Origin: Amycolatopsis decaplanina DSM 44594 | Lineage (GTDB): Bacteria; Actinomycetota; Actinomycetes; Mycobacteriales; Pseudonocardiaceae | Direction: 5' to 3' | NCBI RefSeq assembly: GCF_000342005.1 | Contig: NZ_AOHO01000068.1 | Span: forward strand, 250,330 to 314,329 | Length of the DNA: 64,000 nucleotides | Part shown: piece by piece, positions 24,825 through 35,081 of the stretch | Numbering within the stretch: position 1 is the stretch's first letter | Layout: each line of letters starts with the position of its first letter | Translations under genes and position numbers: made by a program | Notes under the pieces: generated by a model | Database searches by the model: none | The model's input: the letters and a program-made list of their open reading frames with translations, nothing else | What the model was told of the DNA's origin: nothing

Positions 24825-24848
24825 TCAGAGGAACAGCAGTTGCTGCAT
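24825..24848 (-). CDS. Leader peptide MQQLLFL of the ABC-F attenuator
   Basis: A seven-codon frame (ATG CAG CAA CTG CTG TTC CTC TGA) just upstream of the attenuator stem; GTG codons at 24857 and 24851 could extend it to VIVMQQLLFL. Short hydrophobic leaders on which drug-bound ribosomes stall precede many ABC-F and erm genes. There is no Shine-Dalgarno sequence; a -10-like TACTCT about 10-15 nt upstream suggests a leaderless transcript starting at the frame. Confidence 0.6.
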   Translation of the reverse strand: MQQLLFL

Positions 24849-25109
24849 CACGATCACGAGAGTAGGACACGCCCGGAGGGCTCCGCATCCGATTTACGGA
24901 TCCACACCTTCGCACCATCACCCTGACCGGCCGGTCACCGCACGAACACCCGCTTCCACCTGCGACGACACACCGCTCCTAGCCCACGATCGCGGCTTCA
25001 AACCACCACTTTCCGGGGTCACCCACAGGTTCACCACGACGGTTGCCATGATCACCGGCCCGGCCGACGGTGGGCTTCTCATCAGCATCGTTCGAGAGGA
25101 GCAGGGCCG

Positions 25110-25913
25110 ATGGCGAAGACCATGCAGCCGCAGGAACTCATCGACAGTGCCGTGGTCGACCCGACCGGGAACAAGCTCGGGAAGGTGGGCAACGTCTACC
25201 TCGCCGACGCGACGCGCCAGCCGGAATGGATCACGGTCAAGACGGGCCTGTTCGGCACCAAGGAGAGTTTCGTCCCGCTCTCGGGAGCGCACGCGGATCA
25301 GGACGGCGTGCACGTCCGCGTCGGCAAGGACGCGGTCACCGACGCACCCCGCATCGAGGCCGACGGCCACCTGTCCATGGAGGAAAGCGCGCAGCTGTAC
25401 GAGCACTACGGGCTGCCGATGCCGAGGACGTCGCCGGACGGCCGGATGGACGACCGGACTCAGGGCCGGGGCGACACCGGCCGCGGCAAGGCCGGCATGG
25501 ACACGAGCGCGGGTGCGGGTGCGGGCAAGAAGGACCGGGGCGCCGAGCCCACCATGACGCGTTCCGAGGAGCGGCTGAACGTCGGCACCGAACAGGTCGA
25601 GACCGGCCATGTCCGGTTGCGCAAGTACGTCGTCACCGAGGAGCAGCAGGTCACCGTCCCGGTCAGTCACGAGGAAGTGCGGCTCGAACGGGAGCCGATC
25701 ACGAAGCCGGGCGGCGAGCGGGCCGAGATCGCCGAGGACGAGCAGGAAGTCGTGCTGCACGCCGAAAAGCCGGTGGTGAACAAGGAAACCGTCGCGGTCG
25801 AGCGGGCGAGGCTCAAGACCGAGACCGTCACCGAGGACCAGACGGTTTCCGGCGAGGTCCGCAAGGAACAGTTCGAGGTCACCGACGACGAGGGCAAGCA
25901 CCGCAAGTCGTGA
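25110..25913 (+). CDS. PRC-barrel and DUF2382 (YsnF/AvaK-type) protein
   Basis: Cytoplasmic 267-aa protein. GAGAGGAG precedes ATG 25110. Residues 5-90 form a PRC-barrel (DSAVVDPTGNKLGKVGNVYL, EWITVKTGLFGTKESFVPL). A disordered Gly/Asp-rich linker (105-145) follows, then DUF2382 (148-262) built of repeated VRLxxE-type strands (RLNVGTEQVETGHVRLRKYV, VERARLKTETVTEDQTVSGE). Family members are stress-induced, but the function is unknown. It has a long promoter region (24900-25109) and is monocistronic. Confidence 0.88.
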   Translation: MAKTMQPQELIDSAVVDPTGNKLGKVGNVYLADATRQPEWITVKTGLFGTKESFVPLSGAHADQDGVHVRVGKDAVTDAPRIEADGHLSMEESAQLYEHYGLPMPRTSPDGRMDDRTQGRGDTGRGKAGMDTSAGAGAGKKDRGAEPTMTRSEERLNVGTEQVETGHVRLRKYVVTEEQQVTVPVSHEEVRLEREPITKPGGERAEIAEDEQEVVLHAEKPVVNKETVAVERARLKTETVTEDQTVSGEVRKEQFEVTDDEGKHRKS

Positions 25914-25953
25914 GCCCGAAGCGGGGGCGGTCCGCGAAGACCGCCCCCGGGGT

Positions 25954-27633
25954 TCAACGCGTGCGCCGGGCGCGGGCGGCCGCGACCACGAAGCCGGTCG
26001 CCACGGCACCCGCGACAGAGCAACCGACACCGAACAGAACCGCGGGCTCGTGCACTCGCAGCACCGAGACGCACAGCCACACCGTCGCGCCGAACAGCAG
26101 GCCGAGGACCGGACCGCCGGCGAGCGCGCCCCGCCAGCGGTGGCCGTTCCGGATGGTCCGCAGCCCGGATTCCAGGTACGCCAAGGCGAACAGGGCGAGA
26201 ATCAGGCTGCCCGCGCCGAGCGCGCTCGCGAGCGGATGCTGCCGGGTGACGACCGTGAAGGTCCGCGGGACACCGTCGGCCGTCAGGGTCGCGGTGACGG
26301 CGCCGCCGGCGATCCAGCGGATGAGCCCGGGAAACCGGAGGTCGGCGCGGAAGCCGTCGCCCTCGGCTTCCGGCACCGCCGACGCGGAACCGAGCGGGAT
26401 CCCGGCGGCCGAAAGTGCGAGGGTCACCTGTTTCGGGCTGCCCTCCCCCGTCACCGCGAATGTCTTGCTGAGGTCCACGGGCGCCGACGAGGCCACGACG
26501 CCGTCGATCTTCAGCGTCGTGGCCTCGTGCGGCAGCCGTTCCGGCGTGAGCAGGGTGAGCACCACGAGCGCGATCACGGCGACCGCCGCGGCCAGCCGGA
26601 ACCAGAGCACCGCGCCGGGACGGCCCCCTGGCCGGGGCTCGGGCCCGAAACTCGCACGGGTCGCCGACAGCGTCGGATCCGGCGTGGGACGGCGGACCGG
26701 TCGTGTCGGGCCGTCTCCGGCAGGCACCGGCGTACCGATCGCGGAGATCACCCTGGGGGTGAGGTGCCGGACCGGCACCCGGGAGCGTTCGAGCCAGCCC
26801 GGCCCGTGGACGGCGGTGGCGGCCGAGGCGAGGTCGGCCGCGAACGTCTCCGCGTCGCGATACCGGGAGTCGAGTTCGCGCGAGAGGCTGCGCATGACGA
26901 CCCCGGCGATCGGCGACGGCACGCCGTCGATCGGGCGCGGATCGGTGAACATGTGCTGGCGCATCATGCTGATCGCGCCGCGGGTGTTGTCGAACGGCAG
27001 CTTCCCGGACAGCAGTTCGTAGAGCACCGTGCCCGCCGAGTAGACGTCGGCCGCCGGGCTCAGCGCGTTGCCCATCGCCTGCTCGGGCGCGATGTAGGCG
27101 GGCGTGCCGAGGACCTCGCCGCCGTGCGTGACGAGAGTGGCGCCCTCGCTGATCACCCTCGCGATGCCGAAGTCGGCCACCTTCATCACGCCTTGCGTGG
27201 TGAACAGCAGGTTCTTCGGCTTGACGTCCAGATGCAGCACGCCCGCTTCGTGCGCCGCGTGGAGTCCGGCGAGCATCGCCAGCCCGATCGCGCAGGCCTG
27301 CTCCCCGCCGATTTCACCGCTGTGGAAGCGGCTGTGCACCGTGCCGCCGTCAAGGCGTTCCATCACCATCAGGTGCTCGCGGCCGGTGCGCACGTAGTCG
27401 TACACGGGCACGATGTGCGGGTGGTCGAGGCTGGCCAGCACCCGCGCTTCACGGTCGAAGAGCTGACTGCTCACCGCGTGGTTCAGCACGTCCCACGGCA
27501 GCTGTTTGATGGCGACGTCGCGGCGCAGCGAACGGTGGACGCCCGCGAAGACGACCCCCATCCCGCCCTGGCCGATCGCGGCCCCGATCTCGTACTGCGG
27601 CAGCGCGGCGACGACCTCGGCGGGTGCGCTCAT
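25954..27633 (-). CDS. Membrane Ser/Thr protein kinase, non-RD type
   Basis: A 559-aa kinase. The catalytic domain (residues 12-275) has GQGGMGVVF, the ATP Lys in RDVAIKQL, and the activation motifs ADFGIAR and GTPAYIAPEQ. The catalytic loop reads HLDVKPKNLL: the usual Arg before the catalytic Asp is Leu, a non-RD kinase. After a linker, a membrane helix (345-365) leads to an extracytoplasmic beta segment (about 370-465), then three further helices (470-555). The start overlaps the upstream membrane-protein gene as ATGA, so the two are translationally coupled and probably work together at the envelope. Confidence 0.9.
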   Translation of the reverse strand: MSAPAEVVAALPQYEIGAAIGQGGMGVVFAGVHRSLRRDVAIKQLPWDVLNHAVSSQLFDREARVLASLDHPHIVPVYDYVRTGREHLMVMERLDGGTVHSRFHSGEIGGEQACAIGLAMLAGLHAAHEAGVLHLDVKPKNLLFTTQGVMKVADFGIARVISEGATLVTHGGEVLGTPAYIAPEQAMGNALSPAADVYSAGTVLYELLSGKLPFDNTRGAISMMRQHMFTDPRPIDGVPSPIAGVVMRSLSRELDSRYRDAETFAADLASAATAVHGPGWLERSRVPVRHLTPRVISAIGTPVPAGDGPTRPVRRPTPDPTLSATRASFGPEPRPGGRPGAVLWFRLAAAVAVIALVVLTLLTPERLPHEATTLKIDGVVASSAPVDLSKTFAVTGEGSPKQVTLALSAAGIPLGSASAVPEAEGDGFRADLRFPGLIRWIAGGAVTATLTADGVPRTFTVVTRQHPLASALGAGSLILALFALAYLESGLRTIRNGHRWRGALAGGPVLGLLFGATVWLCVSVLRVHEPAVLFGVGCSVAGAVATGFVVAAARARRTR

Positions 27634-28427
27634 CGGTTGAATTCCTTGGTGGCGTCGGGAAAGCGGACCGTCTCGTCACCGCCGGGCCCCGGCGCGGGAT
27701 GCGGGGTCAGATAGCCGAGCAGGAACGCGATGACGGCGGCGCCGAGGACCACCGGGATCTCGATCGCCGGCTCCGGCGGGACGAGCCGCAGCACCGACAG
27801 CGAGACGACGGCGACGAGCCCGGTGCCGAATCCGGCGGGCAGGAAACGCAGGCCGCGGCGCCACCGGTTGACGGGAAGACGATGGCGGGCGAGCGCGAGC
27901 AGGGCGGTCAGCCACGCCAGCACGGTGAGCACGAGCATCGCGAGCCCGAACGCGCCGTAGACGGACCAGAAGGACCCGCGGATGTCGGCGACCGTGGCCG
28001 CCTCGCCGAGCGTGCCGCGCCGCGCGTCCAGCAGTTCGACCGTCGACGGGAGCAACCCGATCGCCTGGCCGGAGAGGTCGGCCATGTCCAGCACGAAGGT
28101 CCTGGTGACCCGGCTGTGCGCGGGCACCTCGAACGGTGCCGTGGTGTCGTAGGCGAAGAAGGTCAGGGCGAGCGCCACACCGGACACCCGCACGCTGCGG
28201 ACCTTGACCGCGGTGCCGCCGCTGTTGGTCGCCGTGACGGTGAGTTCGATCTGCTTCGCCGGGTCGATCATGACCGTGGCGTTGGTGATCGGCCGGTCGT
28301 CCAGTGCGACCGCCAGGTCGAGCCTGCCGCTGCCCGCGCTGTCCGCGGTGGCCGGTGGCGAGCCCAGGAGGACCGCGCACAGACCCAACGCAACCCCTGC
28401 CGCGATGACACGTCCCATTTTGCGCAT
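27630..28427 (-). CDS. Membrane-anchored envelope protein paired with kinase
   Basis: A 265-aa protein of unknown family. The signal peptide (residues 1-28, ending PPATA) is followed by an extracellular Ig-like domain of about 120 residues (LDLAVALDDRPITNATVMID, HSRVTRTFVLDMADLSGQAI). Three C-terminal membrane helices lie near 158-178, 195-215 and 222-240. Its stop overlaps the kinase start (ATGA). The kinase has its own extracytoplasmic beta segment and helices, so the two may form a sensing complex. It is divergent from the Thr-rich surface protein at 28495. Confidence 0.65.
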   Translation of the reverse strand: MRKMGRVIAAGVALGLCAVLLGSPPATADSAGSGRLDLAVALDDRPITNATVMIDPAKQIELTVTATNSGGTAVKVRSVRVSGVALALTFFAYDTTAPFEVPAHSRVTRTFVLDMADLSGQAIGLLPSTVELLDARRGTLGEAATVADIRGSFWSVYGAFGLAMLVLTVLAWLTALLALARHRLPVNRWRRGLRFLPAGFGTGLVAVVSLSVLRLVPPEPAIEIPVVLGAAVIAFLLGYLTPHPAPGPGGDETVRFPDATKEFNR

Positions 28428-28494
28428 CCCCTGTTCACGTTATCCGACTGGTCCGGAATGCTACAGCGAGCACTTACCGGAAAGGCACGTCCCA

Positions 28495-29412
28495 ATGCGT
28501 ATCGTGGTTCGCCTGATATTCGGCACCGTGACCGGCTTGTTATTCCTGCTTTCCCAGGTGGGAGCGGGAAACGCGCAGCAGTCCCCCTATCAGTCCACGG
28601 TTGGTTTGAAACCTTCGAGCGGGCCCGCCGGGAGTTCCTTCACCATTTCCTGGAATTTCTCCCCTTGCAAAGGACCGATTTCTTTCACGTGGGACGGAGC
28701 GGCCATCACCTCGGTCAGCGCGCCCAGTGGGCAGGTGGGGGCGACGGTGCCGGGCAACGCGACACCCGGTGGCCACACGGTCGCGGGCACCTGCACGAAC
28801 GCGCGGACCGGCGGACCGCTGACCGGGAGCGCGAACTTCCAGGTGACCGGGACCGTGACCACGGCGCCCTCGACGACGAAGGTGCCACCGACGACGAAGC
28901 CGTCCGTCCCGGTGACCACCTCGACCACCTCGACCACCCCGACCAGGCCGAGAACGACGAGCACTCCGACCACCCCGGTCACCACGACGACGCCGCCCAC
29001 GACGACGGCCTCACCGTCCACAACGGACACTCCCCCGCCCTCGACGGACGTCCCCACGTCGAGCAGCACCCCGCCGGCTCCGAACGACCTGATCCTCGAC
29101 CGGGCGAGTGTGCAGCCCGGCGACGCGCTGTCCGCGACCGGCAAGGGATGCCTGCCCGGCGAGCGCGTCACGCTGACGTCGGACGGCGACCGCGTCGGCA
29201 GCGCCTACGCCGACGGCACCGGAGCCTTCACCGCGGCCGTCGAGTTCACGCGGATCGAGGCGGGCAGGCACACCGTCGTCGCGGACTGCGGCGTGCGGTT
29301 GACCGGCGCCGTCGACCAGGTCGTGACCAGTTCGTCCGGCGGGCACAGCGGCACCCTGGTGGTGCTGGTGTTCTTCGTACTGGCCGGGATCACCGTGATC
29401 CGTTTCCCCTGA
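28495..29412 (+). CDS. Thr/Pro-rich cell-surface protein
   Basis: A 305-aa exported protein. ATG 28495 follows GGAAAGG. It has a signal peptide (residues 1-25, ending GAGNAQ), a beta domain at 30-120 (SGPAGSSFTISWNFSPCKGP), a Thr/Ser/Pro-rich stalk at about 122-200 and a second small beta domain at 205-280 (SVQPGDALSATGKGCLPGER). A C-terminal membrane helix (GTLVVLVFFVLAGITVIRF) ends the protein. This looks like a wall-spanning, probably glycosylated anchor protein with two Ig-like heads. It is divergent from the kinase pair, and its 3' end nearly meets the response regulator gene. Confidence 0.7.
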   Translation: MRIVVRLIFGTVTGLLFLLSQVGAGNAQQSPYQSTVGLKPSSGPAGSSFTISWNFSPCKGPISFTWDGAAITSVSAPSGQVGATVPGNATPGGHTVAGTCTNARTGGPLTGSANFQVTGTVTTAPSTTKVPPTTKPSVPVTTSTTSTTPTRPRTTSTPTTPVTTTTPPTTTASPSTTDTPPPSTDVPTSSSTPPAPNDLILDRASVQPGDALSATGKGCLPGERVTLTSDGDRVGSAYADGTGAFTAAVEFTRIEAGRHTVVADCGVRLTGAVDQVVTSSSGGHSGTLVVLVFFVLAGITVIRFP

Positions 29413-29414
29413 GG

Positions 29415-29848
29415 TCAGCGCGGAAGCTTCACCACGGTGACGAAGAAGTTGTCGATCTGGCGCACCACGTCGATGAACCGGTCGAAGTCGACCGGCTTCG
29501 TGACATAGGCGTTGGCGTGCAGGTCGTAGCTGCGGAGGATGTCCTCTTCGGCTTCGGACGTGGTGAGCACGACGACCGGGATGGTGCGCAGCTCCGGGGA
29601 CGCCTTGACCTCGCTGAGCACCTCGCGGCCGTCCTTGCGGGGCAGGTTCAGGTCGAGCAGGATCAGCCCCGGACGTTCCGCGTCCTCGTACGGCGCTTCC
29701 CGGCGCAGGAACTGCAAGGCCTGTTCGCCGTCGGAGACGACCGAAAGGGTGTTGCGGATCTTGTGGTGCTCGAAGGCTTCCTGCGTCATGAGGACGTCGC
29801 CGGGGTCGTCCTCGACCAGCAGGATGTGGATCGGTTCCAGGGAGTCGG

Positions 29849-29852
<4 letters not shown>
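29415..29852 (-). CDS. Single-domain response regulator (Rcp1-like)
   Basis: A 145-aa receiver domain without an output domain. It has the acidic pair in [10 protein letters not shown], phospho-acceptor Asp in [13 protein letters not shown], conserved Thr in [12 protein letters not shown] and Lys in YVTKPVDF. The sequence is like Rcp1-type regulators that pair with phytochrome or CHASE-type kinases. ATG 29852 overlaps the stop of the histidine-kinase gene (ATGA), so it is translated with its probable kinase. Confidence 0.93.
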
Positions 29853-31368
<1,516 letters not shown>

Positions 31369-31372
<4 letters not shown>

Positions 31373-32595
31373 CGCGACGGCTCCCCGGAATCGAACGTGA
31401 GCAGCGCCAGCGCGACGTCGTCGTCCAGCGGCCCGCCGTGCAGGACGTCCATCTCGCTGATCAGGTGATCGAGTGCCGCGGCGGAGCCGTTCTCGGCGTT
31501 CAGGCTGCTCAGCGCAGCGGCGGCCATCCGTTCGAGCCCGACCCGTTCGCCGCTGCCCTCGACGCGTCCTTCGAAAAGGCCGTCGGTGTACAGCAGCAGT
31601 GACCATCGCGGCCCCATCGGCACCGTCAGCTCCTGCCAGCCCACACCCGGCGCGACGCCGAGAGGCGGACCGAGTTTCTCCCTGGACAGCAGCCTGCCGC
31701 CCGAGTCGTCGACCAAAAGCGGCTGCGGATGACCGGCCAGCGCCATCCTCAGCGAGCGGCGGTCCGGGGCGACCGTGATCATGCAGACGGTGGCGAACAG
31801 CGGGCCCAAAGCCTCGTGCTGCAGCATTTTCTCCACCATCGCCAGTGTTCCCGCCATCGGCAGCCCGGCGAGCACGACCGAACGCCACGCGATCCGCAGC
31901 GCGACACCGAGCGCCGCCTCGTCCGGCCCGTGCCCGCACACGTCCCCGATGACCAGCTGCAGGGTGCCATCGGGGAGTTCGACGGCGTCGTAGAAGTCGC
32001 CGCCCAGCAAGGCCCCGTTCCGCCCGGGCCGGTATCTCACCGCGAGTCCGAGCCTGGGATCGGTCACCAGCGGGGTCGGCAGCAGGCCGCGTTCGAGACG
32101 CGCGTTCTCCCTGGCCAGCAACTGATGCTGCAGCAGTTGCTGCTCGACGCGTTCGGCGCGGCTGCGTTCCCAGGAGTAACGCAGGGTCCGCGCCAGAAGC
32201 CGGCCGTCGACATGCTGTTTGACCAGGTAATCCTGGGCACCGGCACCCAGCGCGGCCACTCCGAGCGCCTCGTCCTCGCGACCGGTCAGGACGATCACCG
32301 CGGTCGACGGCGCGTGCTGCCGCAGCCTGGTCAGGCCGGTCAGCCCGGTCGCGTCCGGAAGCTGGAGATCCAGGAGCACGCAGTCGGCCGTGATCGGCCG
32401 CGCGAGGACCTGTTCGAGTGTGGTCGCCCTTTCGAGCAAGACCCGTTCCAGGCTCTCGGCGGCGTCCGCGAGCATTTCTTCGACCAGGAGCGCGTCACCG
32501 TCGTCGTCCTCGATCAGCAGAACATGCAAACGAGCCGGCTGCGACGAAGGCCTACGGGGTGGGGATTGCTCGCCGTGACGCACGGCGTTCGACAC
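31369..32595 (-). CDS. Receiver-domain PP2C (SpoIIE-type) phosphatase
   Basis: A 408-aa RsbU/RssB-like protein. The N-terminal receiver (residues 22-150) has the acidic pair in LLIEDDDGDA, Asp in VLLDLQLPDATG and Lys in YLVKQHVDG. A short coiled linker precedes the PP2C/SpoIIE domain (185-405) with GGDFYDAVEL and GDVCGHGPDEAALG. Such proteins dephosphorylate anti-anti-sigma factors and so switch stress sigma factors; no anti-sigma gene is adjacent. First gene of the three-gene operon; its stop overlaps the kinase start. Confidence 0.92.
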
Positions 32596-32768
32596 GGACA
32601 GCCACCTTTCCTCACCGGATTTCCGGCGCGCGAACAGAAGACGGCTGTCTTCTCAACCACCGGGAGCGTACCGGCAGTACCGGACATGCCGTCGGTCCGG
32701 ACACCCGACACGCCAGGTTTCCCATGGTCAGGGACCGCGCGGCCGCCGGCGAGTCCGGTGATCATCGC

Positions 32769-33752
32769 TCACTCCTGTGCCGTCCGGGCGGCTTCACGGC
32801 GACGCGCGTACAGGCTGGTGAACGAAACCGTGACGAGGACGGCGACGATCACGCCCAGCGAGATCGGGGTCGGAACCTGCGGCACCGACGGCCAGATCCC
32901 ATGTGCCCAGTGCAGGACCAGCTTCACCCCGATGAAGGCGAGGATGATCGCGAGGCCGTGGTTCAGATGGACCAGCTTCTCCAGCGCCGAATGGAGCACG
33001 AAATACAGGGCGCGCAAGCCCATCAGGGCGAAGGCGTTGGTGGCGAACACGAGGTACGGGTCTTCGGTGATTCCGTAGACGGCGGGCACCGAATCGACCG
33101 CGAACACCACGTCGGTGGCGAACACCGCGACGACCACGACCGCCAGCGGGGTGAGCGCGCGGCGCCCGTGTTCACGCACCGTCAGCCGGGTGCCGCGATA
33201 GTCGTCCGTGACCGGCATCAGCCTGCGCAGCAACCGGACCGACCGCAGCCGCGAAAGGTCCATCTCGTTCTGACCGTCGGACATGGCCTCACGCAGGATC
33301 TTGACCGCCGAGGCCAACAGGATCACGCCGAACACCAGGAACGCCCAGGTTCCCGCCGACAGCATCGCGGCGCCGGCCGCGATGAACACGCCGCGAAGGA
33401 CCAGCGCGCCCACGATGCCGTACAGCAGCACACGTTGCTGTACGGCCGGCGGGACCGCGAAGGCCGCCAGCAGCAGCATGAAGACGAACAGGTTGTCGAC
33501 CGACAGGGACTTCTCGACGACGAAACCCGTCATGAACTCGAGCGCCTGGCCGCCACCGAACTCGAGCCACAGCCAGAGCCCGAACACCGCCGGGAGGGCG
33601 AGGTAGAAGACCGACCAGCCGGCGGCCTCCCGCATCGACACCTCGTGAGGGCGACGAGTCACGACGAAATCGGCGACGAGCAGCGCCAGCAGGACGGCGA
33701 TGCTGATCGCCCACAACCCCGGCGATCCCACGGTTGCCACGGACTCGGGCAT
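32769..33752 (-). CDS. TerC/Alx-family membrane protein
   Basis: Integral membrane protein of 327 aa with seven to nine helices. TerC hallmarks include FVVEKSLSVDNLFVFMLLL near 80, FATDVVFAVDSVPAVYGI near 210 and FATNAFALMGLRALYFVL near 235. Acidic residues inside the helices (EKSLSVDN, TDVVFAVDS) suit metal handling; TerC/Alx members are linked to manganese export or metal loading of exported proteins. ATG 33752 has GGAGG 4 nt upstream. The 5' leader looks like a manganese riboswitch whose expression platform overlaps the ribosome-binding site. Confidence 0.92.
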   Translation of the reverse strand: MPESVATVGSPGLWAISIAVLLALLVADFVVTRRPHEVSMREAAGWSVFYLALPAVFGLWLWLEFGGGQALEFMTGFVVEKSLSVDNLFVFMLLLAAFAVPPAVQQRVLLYGIVGALVLRGVFIAAGAAMLSAGTWAFLVFGVILLASAVKILREAMSDGQNEMDLSRLRSVRLLRRLMPVTDDYRGTRLTVREHGRRALTPLAVVVVAVFATDVVFAVDSVPAVYGITEDPYLVFATNAFALMGLRALYFVLHSALEKLVHLNHGLAIILAFIGVKLVLHWAHGIWPSVPQVPTPISLGVIVAVLVTVSFTSLYARRREAARTAQE

Positions 33753-33756
33753 GGAG

Positions 33757-33872
33757 CCTCCTCGAACTCGAAGTTCGAGGTCTCCTTCACCCCTGCGGGG
33801 CGGCCTCCCGGGGACACTTGCGGAGTGTCCGTACTGACCGGGCAGACCCTTGGGAAGTACTCCCCTCGTCGG
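33757..33872 (-). promoter_or_regulatory. Probable yybP-ykoY (manganese) riboswitch
   Basis: On the minus strand, CGAGG-GGAGTA (from 33868) and GGAGA-CCTCG (ending 33776) match the two conserved internal-loop halves and P1 stem of yybP-ykoY RNAs, with two GC-rich stems between. The same CCTCG can instead pair in CCTCGAACT-TCG-AGTTCGAGG (33780-33760), which reaches into the GGAGG ribosome-binding site. Ligand binding would keep P1 and free the site. TerC genes are a known target of this class. Confidence 0.65.
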
Positions 33873-33911
33873 TCCAGTATCGCACTTGGTAAAGAGTTAT
33901 TAAAGTCGGGG

Positions 33912-34715
33912 TCAGGCCGGACCCTCCCGCAGCACGCCGCGCACCGCGTCGACGGACAGGTCGTCCCACGGGAATTCGGCCATCCACCAGGTCGCCCCCG
34001 CCCGTGCGTACGGTGCGAGATCCGTCCCCGCGGGGACGCCGATGGCGAAGTCGTACGGCGCCTTGTCGTCTTCACGCAACGCGGTGATCGTCTCGACCAC
34101 CTCGGCGAACTCGTCCGCGTGCGGCAGATGCACCGGGAAGAACCCGTCGTACCGTGCGGCCCTGCGCATCGGCTTCGTCTTCCCCGGAAAACCCGCCAGC
34201 CAAACGGGGATCGGACGCTTCGGCCGGGGCAGGAAGGTGATGTCGTCGACCGTGTAGTGCACGCCGTGGTGCCGCACGGGCTCGCCGGACCAGGCGGCCG
34301 TGAGGATCTCAAGCGACTCGTCCAGCATCTCGCCGCGCTTGCGGTCGTCCACTTCATCGCCGGTCTTCGAGAACTCCCCGCCGAAGCGGTCACTGCCGAG
34401 CCCCGCGCCGAGGATCAGCCTTCCGCCGCTCAACCGGTCCAAGGTGGCCGTCTCGCGGGCGAGCTTGACCGGACGGCGGCGGGCCGCCGGCGTGACCATC
34501 GGACCGAAGGCGAGGTTTTCGGTGGCGGACGCGACGGCGGCGAGGGTGATCCACGGATCGGCGATCGCTCGGACCGGCTCGTGCCAGCGGACGTGGTCCC
34601 AGACGAACAGGCCGTGCCAGCCCGCTTCCTCGGCTTCTGCGGCGAGGCGCGCGATGATCACCGGATCGGCCAGTTCGTCGAAGATCGGCAGCCAGAGTGC
34701 TGAGCGCAGAGTCAT
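33912..34715 (-). CDS. LLM-class flavin-dependent oxidoreductase
   Basis: A 267-aa luciferase-like TIM-barrel oxidoreductase that would use reduced flavin (FMN or F420). ATG 34715 begins MTLRSALWLPIFDELADP. Conserved regions are EAGWHGLFVWDHVRW, the LASATENLxxGxMVTP-like strand (VASATENLAFGPMVTP), RLILGAGLGSDRFGGEF and RPIPVWLAGFPGKT. Flavin type and substrate cannot be fixed from sequence. It is monocistronic, with repeat DNA starting about 20 bp upstream. Confidence 0.88.
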   Translation of the reverse strand: MTLRSALWLPIFDELADPVIIARLAAEAEEAGWHGLFVWDHVRWHEPVRAIADPWITLAAVASATENLAFGPMVTPAARRRPVKLARETATLDRLSGGRLILGAGLGSDRFGGEFSKTGDEVDDRKRGEMLDESLEILTAAWSGEPVRHHGVHYTVDDITFLPRPKRPIPVWLAGFPGKTKPMRRAARYDGFFPVHLPHADEFAEVVETITALREDDKAPYDFAIGVPAGTDLAPYARAGATWWMAEFPWDDLSVDAVRGVLREGPA

Positions 34716-34733
34716 GCGTGCGACCGTACGTGG

Positions 34734-34780
34734 CTCGTGAGTGGTAAGACGCGTTAGAACCGTCCTTACCACTCATGACG
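34734..34780. repeat. Family A inner hairpin, degenerate
   Basis: The left arm CTCGTGAGTGGTAAGACGCG and right arm CCGTCCTTACCACTCATGA pair with several mismatches around TTAGAA. No outer boxes are visible, so this is an inner-hairpin-only copy. Confidence 0.75.
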
Positions 34781-34825
34781 ACCTGGTCGACTCGGTCCCA
34801 GCGCCCTCGCTCGCCTGAGGTATAC

Positions 34826-34868
34826 GAAGGCCCCCTTTCTCGCGCCTAGCGCTAGGAAGGGGGCCTTC
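34826..34868. repeat. B-type inverted repeat
   Basis: GAAGGCCCCCTTT pairs with AGGAAGGGGGCCTTC; a CCTAGCGCTAGG palindrome fills the middle. Its layout resembles the 31-bp stem at 22043-22105. Confidence 0.7.
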
Positions 34869-34979
34869 ATGTACTCGACCAGGCGTTTAGGTCGGGTTTC
34901 CTCGGCTGAGCCGCGTGAAGGGGCCTTCACGCGCGGCCGCTGTGACTGCTTGTGCATGTGGGGCGAACGTGGCGATCGC

Positions 34980-35040
34980 CGTGTCCGTGAAGGCCTCCTT
35001 GAGGGACCCAGAGTCCCTCAAGGAGGCCTTCACGGACACG
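34980..35040. repeat. B-type inverted repeat, 28-bp stem
   Basis: Perfect arms 34980-35007 and 35013-35040 around CCAGA; the arm carries GTCCGTGAAGGCCTCCTTGA and the tip GGGAC/GTCCC. It lies 42 bp beyond the stop of the minus-strand glycosyltransferase gene, where it could end that operon's transcript. Confidence 0.85.
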
Positions 35041-35081
35041 TCACGAGCACCGCAACCCGCCCGCCCTCCGCAGGAGCAGCA

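Larger units (their letters stand above)
34716..35081. other. Intergenic repeat cluster
   Basis: 366 bp without a gene, holding one family A hairpin (34734-34780) and three B-type stems (34826-34868, 34912-34933, 34980-35040). The stretch CCGCTGTGACTGCTTGTGCA near 34937 is shared, inverted, with the 206-bp insert at about 22013-22027. Confidence 0.7.
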
